The notes beneath the pieces were generated by a model. The model was not told the origin of the DNA. It did not search any database and was given only the letters and a program-made list of their open reading frames with translations. This document shows positions 23,879 to 33,513 of a stretch of DNA of 64,000 nucleotides, piece after piece. Location: assembly GCA_934698975.1 (NCBI GenBank), contig CAKUVR010000008.1, positions 1-64,000 on the forward strand. The letters run 5' to 3'. How positions within the stretch are numbered: the stretch's first letter is position 1; each line of letters begins with the position of its first letter. A program made the translations under genes and the position numbers. This stretch comes from Cryptobacteroides sp934698975. GTDB taxonomy: Bacteria; Bacteroidota; Bacteroidia; Bacteroidales; UBA932.

Positions 23879-25747
23879 TTATTTTTGACAAAGTCTTTCG
23901 ATTTCTGAATATATTCGCTCCGTAGTGAGACCGCAAGCCGCCCTTTGCCGTGCCACTGGCGCTTGTGCGACGAACTTGTCCGGGATGCCGGCGGCGGCCA
24001 CTTCAACGTCAAGTCCGCGTGATGCGACATATTCACTCACCTCGCTGAACAATCCGCCTTTAAGGCATCCGTCCTCCAAGGTCAGGATGTGCTTGAAGCG
24101 AGTCGCCTCTTCAAGAATCGCGATATCAAAAGGTTTGAGGAATATGACGTTGAAGACCGCAGGACAGGCTCCGGTCTCTTCTCTCAGTTTTTCGGCCGCT
24201 TCGACTGCCCTGTTCGCCACTGGCCCTAAGGCAAGAACGGCAACGTTCTCTCCATCGGTCAGTTTCTCTCCTTTCCCGATCTCCATTGGGGCGGGGGCGG
24301 TCTGCCTCCAGTCCGTTCCTTCTCCAAGCCCTCTCGGGTATCTGATGACAAACGGCCCTTCCTTTATGTCAAGTCCGGTGTAGAGCAGCCTCTTGAGTTG
24401 AGTCTCGTCTTTCGGTGCGGCGATGATGGTGTTCGGAATGCAGCGCAGTGACGCCAGGTCGAACGCCCCTTGATGGGTCGCTCCGTCCTCGCCTACAAGC
24501 CCGGCTCTGTCAAGGCAAAGCACCACATTCAGCCTTTGCAGGGCTACATCGTGGATGATTTCATCGTATGCTCTTTGGGCGAAAGATGAATATATGACGC
24601 AGTACGGCTTCATGCCTCCGGCCGAAAGTCCGGCCGCAAAAGTCACGGCGTGCTCCTCGGCGATTCCCACGTCGAAGAATCTGTCCGGAAACCGGGCGGC
24701 GAAATCGGTCATTCCGCTGCCTGTCGCCATTGCCGGGGTGATGCCCACAACTTTCGGATCTTTCTCTGCGAGCTCGCACAAAACCTGCCCGAACACATCC
24801 TGATAACGAGCGGCGGGATATTCCTTGGCAGACCGTTCCCCAGTCTCGGCGTTGAACTTTCCCGGTGCGTGCCAGGTTGTCGGATCCGACTCGGCCGGTG
24901 CGTAGCCTTTGCCCTTGATGGTGCAAGTGTGCAGGATTTTCGGCCCTTTGATGTCTTTGAGCCGCCGCAGGGTTTTGACGACCTCCACGATGTCGTTCCC
25001 GTCAATGGGACCAAAGTACCTGAATCCGAACGACTCGAAAAGATCGCCTCCGGAAGGGGTGACCAGTCCTGACTTGGTCTTGCGCACAAAGCGCTGTATG
25101 CCGCTGCGGAATCTGCCCGCTCCGAGTTTTTCCCAGATGTGTGTCTTGATACGGTTGTAGGCGGGGTCGGTCGTGACCTTCAGAAGATATGAATGCAGGG
25201 CTCCTCTGTTGCCATCGATAGCCATGTCGTTGTCATTCAGGACCACAAGCAGGTCCGTGTCTTCCTCGCCGGCGTTGTTCAACCCTTCCAAGGCCAGCCC
25301 ACCGGTCATCGCTCCGTCACCGATCATCGCCACGACCTTCTCGCCGGAGCCTGTCAGTCTGGCTGCCTCTGCCATTCCCAAAGCGGCGGAGATGGAAGTG
25401 GAGGCGTGTCCGGCTCCGAAAGCGTCATATTCACTTTCGTCCCTGTTCGGGAATCCGCTGATTCCGTCTTCCATCCTGTTTTTTATGAAAGCCTCTTTCC
25501 TGCCGGTCAGGATTTTGTGCGCGTATGCCTGATGCCCCACGTCAAAGACCAGTTTGTCCTTTGGCGTGTCAAACACATAATGCAGCCCCACAATCAGTTC
25601 CACGGCGCCGAGGCTTGAGGCAAGATGCCCGGGGTTGCTGGCGCAGCATCTGACGATATAGTCCCTGATCTCGCCGCAGAGCGGTTGCAGTTCATCTATG
25701 TTGAGCCTCCTGAGATCCTCAGGAGAATTGACCTTATCAAGAATCAT
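23879..25747 (-). CDS. dxs: 1-deoxy-D-xylulose-5-phosphate synthase
   Basis: Dxs joins pyruvate and glyceraldehyde-3-phosphate, the entry step of the MEP isoprenoid pathway, with thiamine diphosphate. The 622-residue protein has family length. It shows DVGHQAYAHKILTGR near residue 70, the ThDP motif GDGAMTGGLALEGLNNAG near 142, and the transketolase-like middle with DVGIAEEHAVTFAAGL near 365 and DRAGLVGEDGATHQG. It stands alone, with its 3' end abutting the tRNA block promoter. Confidence 0.97.
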   Translation of the reverse strand: MILDKVNSPEDLRRLNIDELQPLCGEIRDYIVRCCASNPGHLASSLGAVELIVGLHYVFDTPKDKLVFDVGHQAYAHKILTGRKEAFIKNRMEDGISGFPNRDESEYDAFGAGHASTSISAALGMAEAARLTGSGEKVVAMIGDGAMTGGLALEGLNNAGEEDTDLLVVLNDNDMAIDGNRGALHSYLLKVTTDPAYNRIKTHIWEKLGAGRFRSGIQRFVRKTKSGLVTPSGGDLFESFGFRYFGPIDGNDIVEVVKTLRRLKDIKGPKILHTCTIKGKGYAPAESDPTTWHAPGKFNAETGERSAKEYPAARYQDVFGQVLCELAEKDPKVVGITPAMATGSGMTDFAARFPDRFFDVGIAEEHAVTFAAGLSAGGMKPYCVIYSSFAQRAYDEIIHDVALQRLNVVLCLDRAGLVGEDGATHQGAFDLASLRCIPNTIIAAPKDETQLKRLLYTGLDIKEGPFVIRYPRGLGEGTDWRQTAPAPMEIGKGEKLTDGENVAVLALGPVANRAVEAAEKLREETGACPAVFNVIFLKPFDIAILEEATRFKHILTLEDGCLKGGLFSEVSEYVASRGLDVEVAAAGIPDKFVAQAPVARQRAACGLTTERIYSEIERLCQK

Positions 25748-25848
25748 AGGGACGAAGGTACGACTTTATTCCGACATTTTTCTTATATTCGCAAGTTGTT
25801 TGAATATTTTTACATTCATTCCGAATATATTTTAATGAAATAGTCAAA

Positions 25849-27273
25849 ATGTCAGAAAAGATCCAAAAACTGATGAATGACTCGCCGGTCGCAAGGTGGA
25901 CCGCCCTCATTCTCATCGCGCTGATGATGTTCTTCGGTTACATGTTCGTGGATGTCATGTCGCCATTGCAGGCTTTGATAGAGCAGCAGAGGGGGTGGAG
26001 CCCGGATGTGTTCGGCACCTACGCAAGCGCGGAGTACATTCTTAATGTCTGCGGTTTCCTGATTCTCGCCGGTATCATTCTGGACAAGATGGGAGTCCGT
26101 TTCACAGGAGTTCTATCCGCCTCGATGATGTTCATCGGCGCTTCCATTAAATATATAGGTATAACCGACTGGTTCCAGACGACGGCCTTCTGCGAGTGGC
26201 TCGGAACATGGTGGGTATCCATGCCAGGCAGCGCCAAGATGGCCGCCCTCGGCTTCATGATCTTCGGCTGCGGCTGTGAGATGGCCGGGACAACAGTGTC
26301 CAAAGCCATCGCCAAGTGGTTCAAAGGCAAAGAAATGGCCATGGCGATGGGCGTTGAGATGGCGATTGCCCGCGTGGGTGTCTTCTGTGTGTTCTCCATC
26401 AGTCCTATCCTCGCCTCCAAACTCGGTGGCGTGCAGGGGCCTGTGGGATTCTGCACTGTGCTGCTTCTCATCGGTCTGATCAATTTCATCGTGTTCAGTG
26501 TCATGGACAAAAAATTTGACGGACAACTTGTGGAGGCCGGAATCAAATCTGAAGAACCATCTTCTGAGGATGAGTTCAAGATCAGCGATCTCGGAAAGAT
26601 CTTTTCGTCCCAGAGTTTCTGGGTTGTCGCCCTTCTGTGTGTCCTCTATTATTCCGCGATCTTCCCGTTCCAAAGATACGGCGCCAATATGCTCCAGTGC
26701 AACCTCGATGGAATATCGGCAAGAACCGCCTCTGACATATTCAGGTGGTTCCCGATCGGAGCCGCGCTCATCACTCCGTTCCTCGGAAGGTTCCTCGACA
26801 CGAAAGGAAAGGGTGCCACTATGCTGATCTGGGGCGCATTGCTTCTGATTGTCTGCCATCTGATATTTGCGTTCGTGCTGCCGGCGACCCACAGCAAGTT
26901 CATCGCCTTGGCGACAATCGTGGTGCTTGGAATCAGTTTCGCGCTAGTTCCTGCCGCGTTGTGGCCATCGGTTCCGAAGATTATCGACGAGAAGATTCTC
27001 GGTTCGGCCTACTGCCTTATCTTCTGGGTTCAAAACATCGGTCTCTGCTTTGTCCCGAAGCTTATCGGAAGCGTTCTGACAAGCGTCAACGCCGATAATC
27101 CGGCAGTGATCGCCGCTAAGGCCGCCGGGGCAGAGTTCATTCCTTATAACTACACGATTCCGCTTGTAATCTTCGCCGGATTCGGTGTGGCCGCCCTTCT
27201 GATCGCTCTCTACCTCAAGGTGCTGGACGGCAGACGCCACCTTGGCCTTGAGCTCCCGAACATCCAGAAATAA
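25849..27273 (+). CDS. MFS transporter
   Basis: This is a 474-residue polytopic protein with about 12 membrane segments. It shows MFS loop signatures: LDKMGVRFTG after the second segment, GCEMAGTTVSKAIAKWFKGKEMAMAMG in the first half, and RFLDTKGKGA in the second half. The substrate is unknown. The following gene is a paralogue with the same blocks. No metabolic partner gene lies next to it. Confidence 0.85.
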   Translation: MSEKIQKLMNDSPVARWTALILIALMMFFGYMFVDVMSPLQALIEQQRGWSPDVFGTYASAEYILNVCGFLILAGIILDKMGVRFTGVLSASMMFIGASIKYIGITDWFQTTAFCEWLGTWWVSMPGSAKMAALGFMIFGCGCEMAGTTVSKAIAKWFKGKEMAMAMGVEMAIARVGVFCVFSISPILASKLGGVQGPVGFCTVLLLIGLINFIVFSVMDKKFDGQLVEAGIKSEEPSSEDEFKISDLGKIFSSQSFWVVALLCVLYYSAIFPFQRYGANMLQCNLDGISARTASDIFRWFPIGAALITPFLGRFLDTKGKGATMLIWGALLLIVCHLIFAFVLPATHSKFIALATIVVLGISFALVPAALWPSVPKIIDEKILGSAYCLIFWVQNIGLCFVPKLIGSVLTSVNADNPAVIAAKAAGAEFIPYNYTIPLVIFAGFGVAALLIALYLKVLDGRRHLGLELPNIQK

Positions 27274-27295
27274 TCAGCGAATATATAAGGTGTTC

Positions 27296-27324
27296 CGCCA
27301 CGGGGAGTATTCCTCCTCGTGGCG
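27296..27324. other. hairpin between the two MFS genes
   Basis: Arms CGCCACGGGGAG and CTCCTCGTGGCG (one G-T pair) with a five-base loop and no T-run after it. It lies between the stop of the first transporter and the likely GTG start of the second, so it may set differential expression or message stability. Confidence 0.55.
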
Positions 27325-27349
27325 AAAACTTAACGGCAAACTAAAGATC

Positions 27350-28702
27350 GTGACGGGAAAAATAACGAAATATTCCTGCTGGGCGGCGCTGGCATGTCTT
27401 GTGGTGCCGATGTTCGCATCGTACTACTTTGATGACATGTTCTCAACGCTGTCCCATCTGTTCGAGAACCCCTCGATGCTCCAGCTCGGCTGGAATTCGG
27501 CTGACTATGGTCTCTATACCAGCGGTTATTCGGTTCTCTGCGTGTTTGGCGGGCTTGTGATCTGCGGAATGCTTCTGGACAAATTGGGAGTTCGGATCAC
27601 CGGATCCATTTTTGTCACCATGATGGCTGGAGGGGCGGCTCTTGTGACTTATGCGTTGATATCCGGTCTTCAGCCCAAGGTCTCCTTGACGATGTCTTAC
27701 ATCGGATGCATGTTCTTCGGTCTGGGCAGCGAGATCGCGGGTGTCGCAGTCACTAGGTCCATAGCCAAATGGTTCAAAGACGGGAACATGGCCTTTGCCA
27801 TGGGGCTCCAGCTTGCGATCGCTAGACTGGGAACCGCATTCGCGCTGGTGATGTCTCCGAAACTGGTGGCGGAGAAGGCCTCAGGGCAGATATATTCATT
27901 GATAGAGACGGCTCGCCCCGCTTTTCTTGGACTCGGATTGATGCTTGCCGGAATGATATTGTGGGCGGTGTTCGTGGCTATGGACGCCAGATTTGACAGG
28001 CAGAACGGATCAAAGAGCTGCGCAGAAACTTCAGATGAGGGTGAATTCCGTTTCTCAGATGTCTTGAAATTATTGAAAAACAGACAGTTCATATCAATCG
28101 CCTTGCTATGTGTGTTCTTCTACAGCAGCATCATTTCATTCAAGAAATTTGCTTCGGCAATTCTGATACCTCGCTTTGACGTTCCGGTGGAAGCCGCTGG
28201 CTGGATGGTGTCAATGCTTCCGTTCGCCACGGTCGTGTTCGCTCCGGTTTTCGGAATATTGGTGGACAAGGTAGGACATGGAACCCGCTGGATGCTGACC
28301 GGCGCCGTGCTGGCACTTGTCGCCCACCTGATGCTTGCCTTCGCTCCGTCCGGCGTGCCATTCTATGGTTACCTCAGCATGGTGTTCCTCGGCTTCGGCT
28401 ACTCGCTGGTTCCGGCGGCGATGTGGCCTTCCGTGCCTAGGATTGTTCCTGAAAAAGTTTTGGGCACGGCTTATTCATTAATATATTGGGTGCAGAATCT
28501 GGGACTGATGTCATTCAAGATGCTCGCCGGGAAAATTCTGTCGGACACCAATCTTGACAATGGTGTCAGTGAGACCGGTGCGGTCTGGGTGGAGGTGATG
28601 TTTGTGGCTGTCTGTGTGGTTGCATTGCTTCTGGCGCTCTCTCTAAGCGTGTATTCGCGCCGTAATCCTCATTTGAAAATCGATTTTCCAGATCAATTAT
28701 AA
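27350..28702 (+). CDS. MFS transporter, paralogue of the upstream gene
   Basis: The frame is open from 27242, inside the previous gene, but no ATG occurs before the first membrane segment. The GTG at 27350 (450 residues, start VTGKITKYSCWAA, read as Met) lies after the intergenic hairpin and gives a normal N-terminus. Conserved blocks shared with the first copy are LDKLGVRITG, IAKWFKDGNMAFAMG and YSLVPAAMWPSVPRI. Substrate unknown. Tandem duplication of one ancestor is likely. Confidence 0.8.
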   Translation: MTGKITKYSCWAALACLVVPMFASYYFDDMFSTLSHLFENPSMLQLGWNSADYGLYTSGYSVLCVFGGLVICGMLLDKLGVRITGSIFVTMMAGGAALVTYALISGLQPKVSLTMSYIGCMFFGLGSEIAGVAVTRSIAKWFKDGNMAFAMGLQLAIARLGTAFALVMSPKLVAEKASGQIYSLIETARPAFLGLGLMLAGMILWAVFVAMDARFDRQNGSKSCAETSDEGEFRFSDVLKLLKNRQFISIALLCVFFYSSIISFKKFASAILIPRFDVPVEAAGWMVSMLPFATVVFAPVFGILVDKVGHGTRWMLTGAVLALVAHLMLAFAPSGVPFYGYLSMVFLGFGYSLVPAAMWPSVPRIVPEKVLGTAYSLIYWVQNLGLMSFKMLAGKILSDTNLDNGVSETGAVWVEVMFVAVCVVALLLALSLSVYSRRNPHLKIDFPDQL

Positions 28703-28727
28703 AACATTTACTTTTAATTATTTAACT

Positions 28728-30272
28728 ATGATTCATTTTAAAAGACTGCTTGCCGCTGTGTGTGTTGCCGGACTTGTGTTCGCAAGTTGCCAGAAAGATC
28801 CTGAAAAGGTGGAAGTCTCATCAATCACCATTGATCCGGTGGAATTGACCCTTGAGCCGGGATCGACGGCTTCTCTGAAGGTTGATGTGGCACCTGAAAA
28901 CGCTGATTATAATGAAGTTGTGTGGACTTCAGACAATAGCGAAGCAGTTACTGTCAATAATGGTACGGTGACTGCTGTCGCCAAAGGTACGGCCATTGTC
29001 ACTGCCACGGTGGAAGGCAAGTCCGCCACCTGTAAGGTAACGGTCAGCACCAGCGTGGCCGAGATCAAGTTGAGCCATACCGAGATAACCTTGGAGGTCG
29101 GAAAGACACAAGCGTTGACGGCGACGGTTCTGCCGGAGGATGCGGAATATTCAGAAATCACGTGGGAATCAGACAATGCTTCCGTGGCGACGGTCGATGC
29201 TGAGGGACAGGTTGTGTCTGTCGCTGAAGGAACCGCCAATGTCACCGCCAAGGCCGGGAACAAGGCTGCCACTTGCAAGGTGACGGTTGTCAAGGCCTCC
29301 GTCATTTATGCGGCTGGCTATGACAGCAGACTGTCCACTGCTTTCAGATGGACTCTCGGTGATTACAGCGCCACAAATATCAGTGATGACCCGAATCAGG
29401 CTACGACCGCTTACGACATAACCCTTAAAGGCGAGGATGTTTACATCTGCGGAATGGCGACAAGCCCTGATGCCTTTAAAATACCGACCATTTGGAAAAA
29501 CGGCCAGCCGCAATCATTGATGGATGTGTCCGCTCATGTGGATGGAGAAGCGAATTCTGTCTGTGCTTCAGGTAATGATTTGTATGTTGCCGGATATTAC
29601 CGTGTCGACAGGTCTGCCCCGACCGGATTCAGAAAAGACGCGGCGGTGGTTTGGAAGAATGGTGTCCAGAAGGATCTTACGGACGGCAGCCGTTATGCTG
29701 GTGCGAACTCAGTGACAGTGGACGGTGGCACAGTCTATGTCGGCGGATTCGTTTACGGTGATAAGGGGTATCCGGTTGCTACTTTGTGGACCACCAAGGA
29801 TGGAGGAGACACTTACACCAGCAAGGCCTACAGTGATGGAGACTCGTATTCTCAGATTGAGGATGTCTGTGTGTCGGACGGAAATATCTATATGGTCGGG
29901 TATCGGATGCTTGATAAAGAGACCCAGGCGGTTTTCTGGAAGAATGATGAGTTGACTGTCCTTGACGAAAGCCGGTCTTATGCGTATTCTGTGACGGTAG
30001 CGGAGGGACATGTCTATGCTGTGGGATACACCACAAAGATTTACGAGAACGGAGAGTGTGTCGTGGCCACTCTTTGGGTTGATGGCGTGCCTCAGGTACT
30101 CACAGACATCAAGAAGTCTTCGCAGGCTTGGGATGTGGTTGTCAAGAACGGTACCGTCTATGTTTCAGGTTATATCGGAGGCCAGCCGGTCATCTGGAGA
30201 AACGGCGCGGCCGGGGCTCTCAGGTACGAGAATTCCGATGCTGCGTGCGTGACTGCGATCTATGTCAAGTAA
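28728..30272 (+). CDS. lipoprotein with two bacterial Ig-like (Big2) domains and a propeller-like repeat region
   Basis: This 514-residue protein has a lipoprotein signal with Cys21 (FASCQKD). Two Big2 domains follow at about residues 30-110 and 111-190 (SSITIDPVELTLEPGS and IKLSHTEITLEVGKTQ, each ending CKVTV). The C-terminal 320 residues hold about six units of roughly 50 residues built on a VYVAGY strand and a WKNG turn, which suggests a beta-propeller. It is probably anchored in the outer membrane and binds a surface or environmental partner. No enzyme motif was seen. A terminator follows. Confidence 0.8.
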   Translation: MIHFKRLLAAVCVAGLVFASCQKDPEKVEVSSITIDPVELTLEPGSTASLKVDVAPENADYNEVVWTSDNSEAVTVNNGTVTAVAKGTAIVTATVEGKSATCKVTVSTSVAEIKLSHTEITLEVGKTQALTATVLPEDAEYSEITWESDNASVATVDAEGQVVSVAEGTANVTAKAGNKAATCKVTVVKASVIYAAGYDSRLSTAFRWTLGDYSATNISDDPNQATTAYDITLKGEDVYICGMATSPDAFKIPTIWKNGQPQSLMDVSAHVDGEANSVCASGNDLYVAGYYRVDRSAPTGFRKDAAVVWKNGVQKDLTDGSRYAGANSVTVDGGTVYVGGFVYGDKGYPVATLWTTKDGGDTYTSKAYSDGDSYSQIEDVCVSDGNIYMVGYRMLDKETQAVFWKNDELTVLDESRSYAYSVTVAEGHVYAVGYTTKIYENGECVVATLWVDGVPQVLTDIKKSSQAWDVVVKNGTVYVSGYIGGQPVIWRNGAAGALRYENSDAACVTAIYVK

Positions 30273-30293
30273 CCTCATTTGACACGAAGTTGG

Positions 30294-30332
30294 AGATTTC
30301 CGGATCGCCATGTGGTGGTCCGGAATCTTTTT
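30294..30332 (+). terminator. terminator after the Big2 lipoprotein
   Basis: Stem GATTTCCGGA/TCCGGAATC with one bulge, an 11-base loop region, followed by TTTTT. It separates the lipoprotein from the lysine operon. Confidence 0.65.
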
Positions 30333-30365
30333 ATGGCAAGAGTCCGGCGGTTTGAGTCAGGTATA

Positions 30366-30396
30366 TTGATGGAGCGCGGATTTATTGCTATATTTG
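30366..30396 (+). promoter_or_regulatory. promoter of the lysine/DAP operon
   Basis: TTG at 30366-30368, 20 bases, then TATATTTG at 30389-30396. The first ATG of the operon is 17 bases further on, so the leader is very short. Confidence 0.65.
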
Positions 30397-30413
30397 ACGA
30401 AACGGTGTAGTGT

Positions 30414-31475
30414 ATGGACCTTGGTCTGTTTTTGAACATTTTGGAAATGAACTCGACTTCCGGGGAGGAGAGACCATTGGCGGATCTCCTGAAGGAACGT
30501 CTGCCGTTCAGTGACTGCTCTGTCAAAAGCCACGAGGTAGGGGACGGAACGGTCAACCTGCTTTTCGACTGGTCAGGAACCGGAAAGCCTTCCTTTGTCT
30601 TCTGCACGCATCTGGACACAGTCCCGCCTTACATCCCGCCGGTTGTTTCTGACGTAACCGAAGGGGGCATTCTGCCTGACGGAAAGGCGGCCGTGAGGGA
30701 TGACGTGATCGTGACAGGCCGGGGAAGCTGTGATGCCAAGGGGCAGATATTCGCAATGTATTCCGCCTGCCGCCAGTTGTATGAGGAAGGCTTCCGGGAT
30801 TTCGGTCTGCTGCTGCTTGCCGGGGAGGAGACCGGGTCTTTCGGAGCGAAGGCATATTCCCGGGACTGTCCAGGCGGGAAATTTGTCTTGGTGGGGGAGC
30901 CTACTGACAATTGTCTGGTTTCGGCCAGCAAAGGTACGAAGGCCTTCGAAATCACCATTCCGGGCCGGGCGTGCCATTCCGGTTATCCTGAATATGGCAG
31001 AAGTGCGGTGGACAGGTTCGTGAATTTCATCAACGCATTGAGATTGACCAAATTCCCGCAGGATCCAGTCCTTGGCGACACATCCTGGAATGTCGGTCGG
31101 CTCGTCAGCGACAATCCGCAGAACATTCTCAGCCCGGAGGTCCGTTTCAGGCTTTATTTCCGCACCACATTCACTACCGACAGCCTCATTGAGGATATCC
31201 TTTCCGGAATATGCCCTCACGACGCATCTTTGGAAGCCTTCGGGGGAGACACCCCGCTGCGTTATTATCACGTGGTCGAAGGTATAGCGTCAAAGACCGT
31301 CTCATTCGGCAGCGACGCTCCGAGGCTCACGAAGTTCCCGGAAAGAGCCATCTGTGGGCCCGGCTCCATACTTACGGCGCACACGGACAATGAATATGTC
31401 CTTCTCTCCGAAATGGAAAAGGCTGTCCGCCAGTATGTGAAAATATTCAAGACAGTAAACGAACAAAACAGATAG
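30414..31475 (+). CDS. dapE: M20 family deacylase, probable succinyl-diaminopimelate desuccinylase
   Basis: This 353-residue zinc amidohydrolase has metal and catalytic motifs CTHLDTVPP near residue 65, GRGSCDAKGQ near 104, LAGEETGSFG near 137, VGEPTDN and a C-terminal HTDNEY. M20 enzymes of this length include DapE, ArgE and related deacetylases. Position as first gene before lysC-dapB-dapA-dapD-dapF, and the presence of the succinyltransferase DapD, favour DapE. Sequence alone does not exclude an acetylornithine or acetyl-lysine deacetylase. Confidence 0.8.
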   Translation: MDLGLFLNILEMNSTSGEERPLADLLKERLPFSDCSVKSHEVGDGTVNLLFDWSGTGKPSFVFCTHLDTVPPYIPPVVSDVTEGGILPDGKAAVRDDVIVTGRGSCDAKGQIFAMYSACRQLYEEGFRDFGLLLLAGEETGSFGAKAYSRDCPGGKFVLVGEPTDNCLVSASKGTKAFEITIPGRACHSGYPEYGRSAVDRFVNFINALRLTKFPQDPVLGDTSWNVGRLVSDNPQNILSPEVRFRLYFRTTFTTDSLIEDILSGICPHDASLEAFGGDTPLRYYHVVEGIASKTVSFGSDAPRLTKFPERAICGPGSILTAHTDNEYVLLSEMEKAVRQYVKIFKTVNEQNR

Positions 31476-31481
31476 ACTGAA

Positions 31482-32831
31482 ATGATAGTTATGAAATTCG
31501 GCGGCACGTCCGTCCAGAACGCCGAGGCGATCCACCGGGTGATCTCGATTGTGAGAAGCAGGCTTCATGACAGGCCTCTCGTGGTGGTCTCCGCTTTGTC
31601 TAAAGTCACGAGAACGCTGTGCTCTTTGGCGAAAGAGGCTGAGGCTCAGCATGAAGAGAATGTCAAGGATTTGCTTGCGGCTCTCCGTGAAAGGCATTTA
31701 CTCCTTGCCAAGGAGCTCCTCGCTGACAATCCGAAACTGCTTGAGAACGCCATTGAGGATGTCGAGGAACTGATCAGCGGGTTGGAGACTTTCGCCGGTG
31801 GTGTCTGTCTGATTGGTGAGCTGTCACCCCGCAGCGAGGCCAGGATAATCTCCACCGGAGAGCTTCTCTCTTCGACCATAATCAGTTATGCGTTCAATTC
31901 CAATGGAATATCCTGTCAGTGGATTGATGCCAGAAGGATGGTCATAACGGACGACAACTACCTGAACGCCCGGCCGGACCTGGACATTACCGAGTCCAAT
32001 GTGAAAAGAATTGTCGGCTCGGGATCCAAAGGCGTGGACATCGTCCTGACCCAAGGTTTCGTGGCTTCCACGGAGACCGGAGCCCCGTCGGTCCTCGGCT
32101 TCGAGGGTTCGGACTATTCCGCCGCGGTTTTCGGCATGGCGCTCGGAGCTCAGCGGGTCGAGATCTGGACCGATGTGGACGGCATCCGCACGGCAGATCC
32201 AAGAATAGTGCGCGACACGAGGAAAATAGATGTGATCTCGTACGAGGAGGCGGCAGAGATGGCGGCGATGGGCGCGCGCGTGCTGCATCCGCTCACGATC
32301 GAACCGGCCAGACGAAAGAATATCCCGATTCTGGTTCTCAACTCAGGCAATCCGGAATGCGGCGGCAGTCTCGTCACCAGAGGGGACGAATCTCCTGATG
32401 GCCCTAAGTCCGTGGCTGTCAGAGAAGAGGTTCTGTTTGTCAAGGTTTGCTCCTGCAAGATGGTAGGAGTGACGAATATGCTCGGAAAGGTTTTTGCTTC
32501 CCTGTCTGCGAGGAGAGTGCCGGTGATTATGGCCAAGGCCACGGAATCGGAAGTCTGTCTGGTTGTGCCAGAGGCGACGGACGGGTTTAAGGAGTCGGTG
32601 GATGAAATCGGTGGTTGGGCGGATGTGACAATCTACCGTGACAAGGCGTTCATATCTGTCATAGGCAGGAACATTGTCGGTTTCGAGGGGCTTGGCGACA
32701 AGGTCATCAAATCTTCCGGCAAAGTGTATTTGGCGGATGTCGGAGCCAACTTGATGAGCGAAAGCTTTGTCATTGACCGTGACCGGCTTGCGGCCACTCT
32801 GAAGACTGTGCATGATTATATATTCAGGTAA
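31482..32831 (+). CDS. lysC: aspartate kinase
   Basis: LysC phosphorylates aspartate, the first step toward lysine, threonine and methionine. The 449-residue protein starts with MKFGGTSVQNAEAI and has the kinase domain to about residue 290 (DYSAAVFGMALGAQRVEIWTDVDG, RVLHPLTIEPA), then tandem ACT-type regulatory regions (VCSCKMVGVTNMLGKVFASL; ISVIGRNIVG). It is monofunctional, with no homoserine dehydrogenase. It starts six bases after the previous gene. Feedback by lysine or threonine is likely, but which one cannot be read. Confidence 0.95.
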   Translation: MIVMKFGGTSVQNAEAIHRVISIVRSRLHDRPLVVVSALSKVTRTLCSLAKEAEAQHEENVKDLLAALRERHLLLAKELLADNPKLLENAIEDVEELISGLETFAGGVCLIGELSPRSEARIISTGELLSSTIISYAFNSNGISCQWIDARRMVITDDNYLNARPDLDITESNVKRIVGSGSKGVDIVLTQGFVASTETGAPSVLGFEGSDYSAAVFGMALGAQRVEIWTDVDGIRTADPRIVRDTRKIDVISYEEAAEMAAMGARVLHPLTIEPARRKNIPILVLNSGNPECGGSLVTRGDESPDGPKSVAVREEVLFVKVCSCKMVGVTNMLGKVFASLSARRVPVIMAKATESEVCLVVPEATDGFKESVDEIGGWADVTIYRDKAFISVIGRNIVGFEGLGDKVIKSSGKVYLADVGANLMSESFVIDRDRLAATLKTVHDYIFR

Positions 32832-32833
32832 AG

Positions 32834-33511
32834 ATGATAAAGGTGGTTATCAGCGGCTATGGCCGCATGGGACATAATGTGGAGGCTGTCTTGAAGGCAC
32901 GAGGTGTCGAGTGCGTCGGGACAAGCGAGGACATAACATCATTTGATCCGGTTTTGGCGAAGGATTGTGTCTGCATTGATTTCACGACTCCGGACGCGTT
33001 CCGGAGCGATTTCGGATTCATAGCCGCCAATTTCAAGGCTGCGGTGATCGGCACGACAGGCTGGAACGACATCAAGGACGATGTGGTGAAATGCTTTGAG
33101 AGCCATGGAACTACGATGATATATTCATCGAACTATTCTGTCGGCGTGAATGTTCTTTCCGCCGCGGTAGGATTGATTTCCAGGTATTTGGGTAAAGTTG
33201 GGGGCTATTCTCCCTACATTGTGGAGAAGCATCATGTTCATAAATTGGACGCTCCGAGCGGAACTGCGAAATCGTTGGCCGCTGTGGTTGAGGAGGATAT
33301 GGGAGCCAAACCCGATGTGGCTTCTGTGCGTGTCGGCGAACTCGCCGGAATCCATACGGTTGGTTTCGAAGGTGAGAACGACCGCATCACGATAGAGCAT
33401 GAGGCTTTTTCTCGCAGGGGCTTTGCAGAGGGAGCGGTCGTCGCGGCCTTGATGACCGAGGGACTGCAAGGTGTGCATGAATTCAAGGAACTGTTTTTCA
33501 AGGAGGATTGA
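32834..33511 (+). CDS. dapB: 4-hydroxy-tetrahydrodipicolinate reductase
   Basis: DapB reduces the DapA product with NAD(P)H. The 225-residue protein has the nucleotide-binding start VVISGYGRMGHNVEAV, the loop VIGTTGW, and the catalytic signature EKHHVHKLDAPSGTAK near residue 134. It is at the short end of the family, which is usually 240-270 residues. It starts two bases after the lysC stop. Confidence 0.95.
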   Translation: MIKVVISGYGRMGHNVEAVLKARGVECVGTSEDITSFDPVLAKDCVCIDFTTPDAFRSDFGFIAANFKAAVIGTTGWNDIKDDVVKCFESHGTTMIYSSNYSVGVNVLSAAVGLISRYLGKVGGYSPYIVEKHHVHKLDAPSGTAKSLAAVVEEDMGAKPDVASVRVGELAGIHTVGFEGENDRITIEHEAFSRRGFAEGAVVAALMTEGLQGVHEFKELFFKED

Positions 33512-33513
33512 AT

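Noticed and set aside
27296..27324. intrinsic terminator between the MFS genes
   Set aside because: The stem is good but it is followed by GAAAACTTAA on the plus strand, with no T-run.
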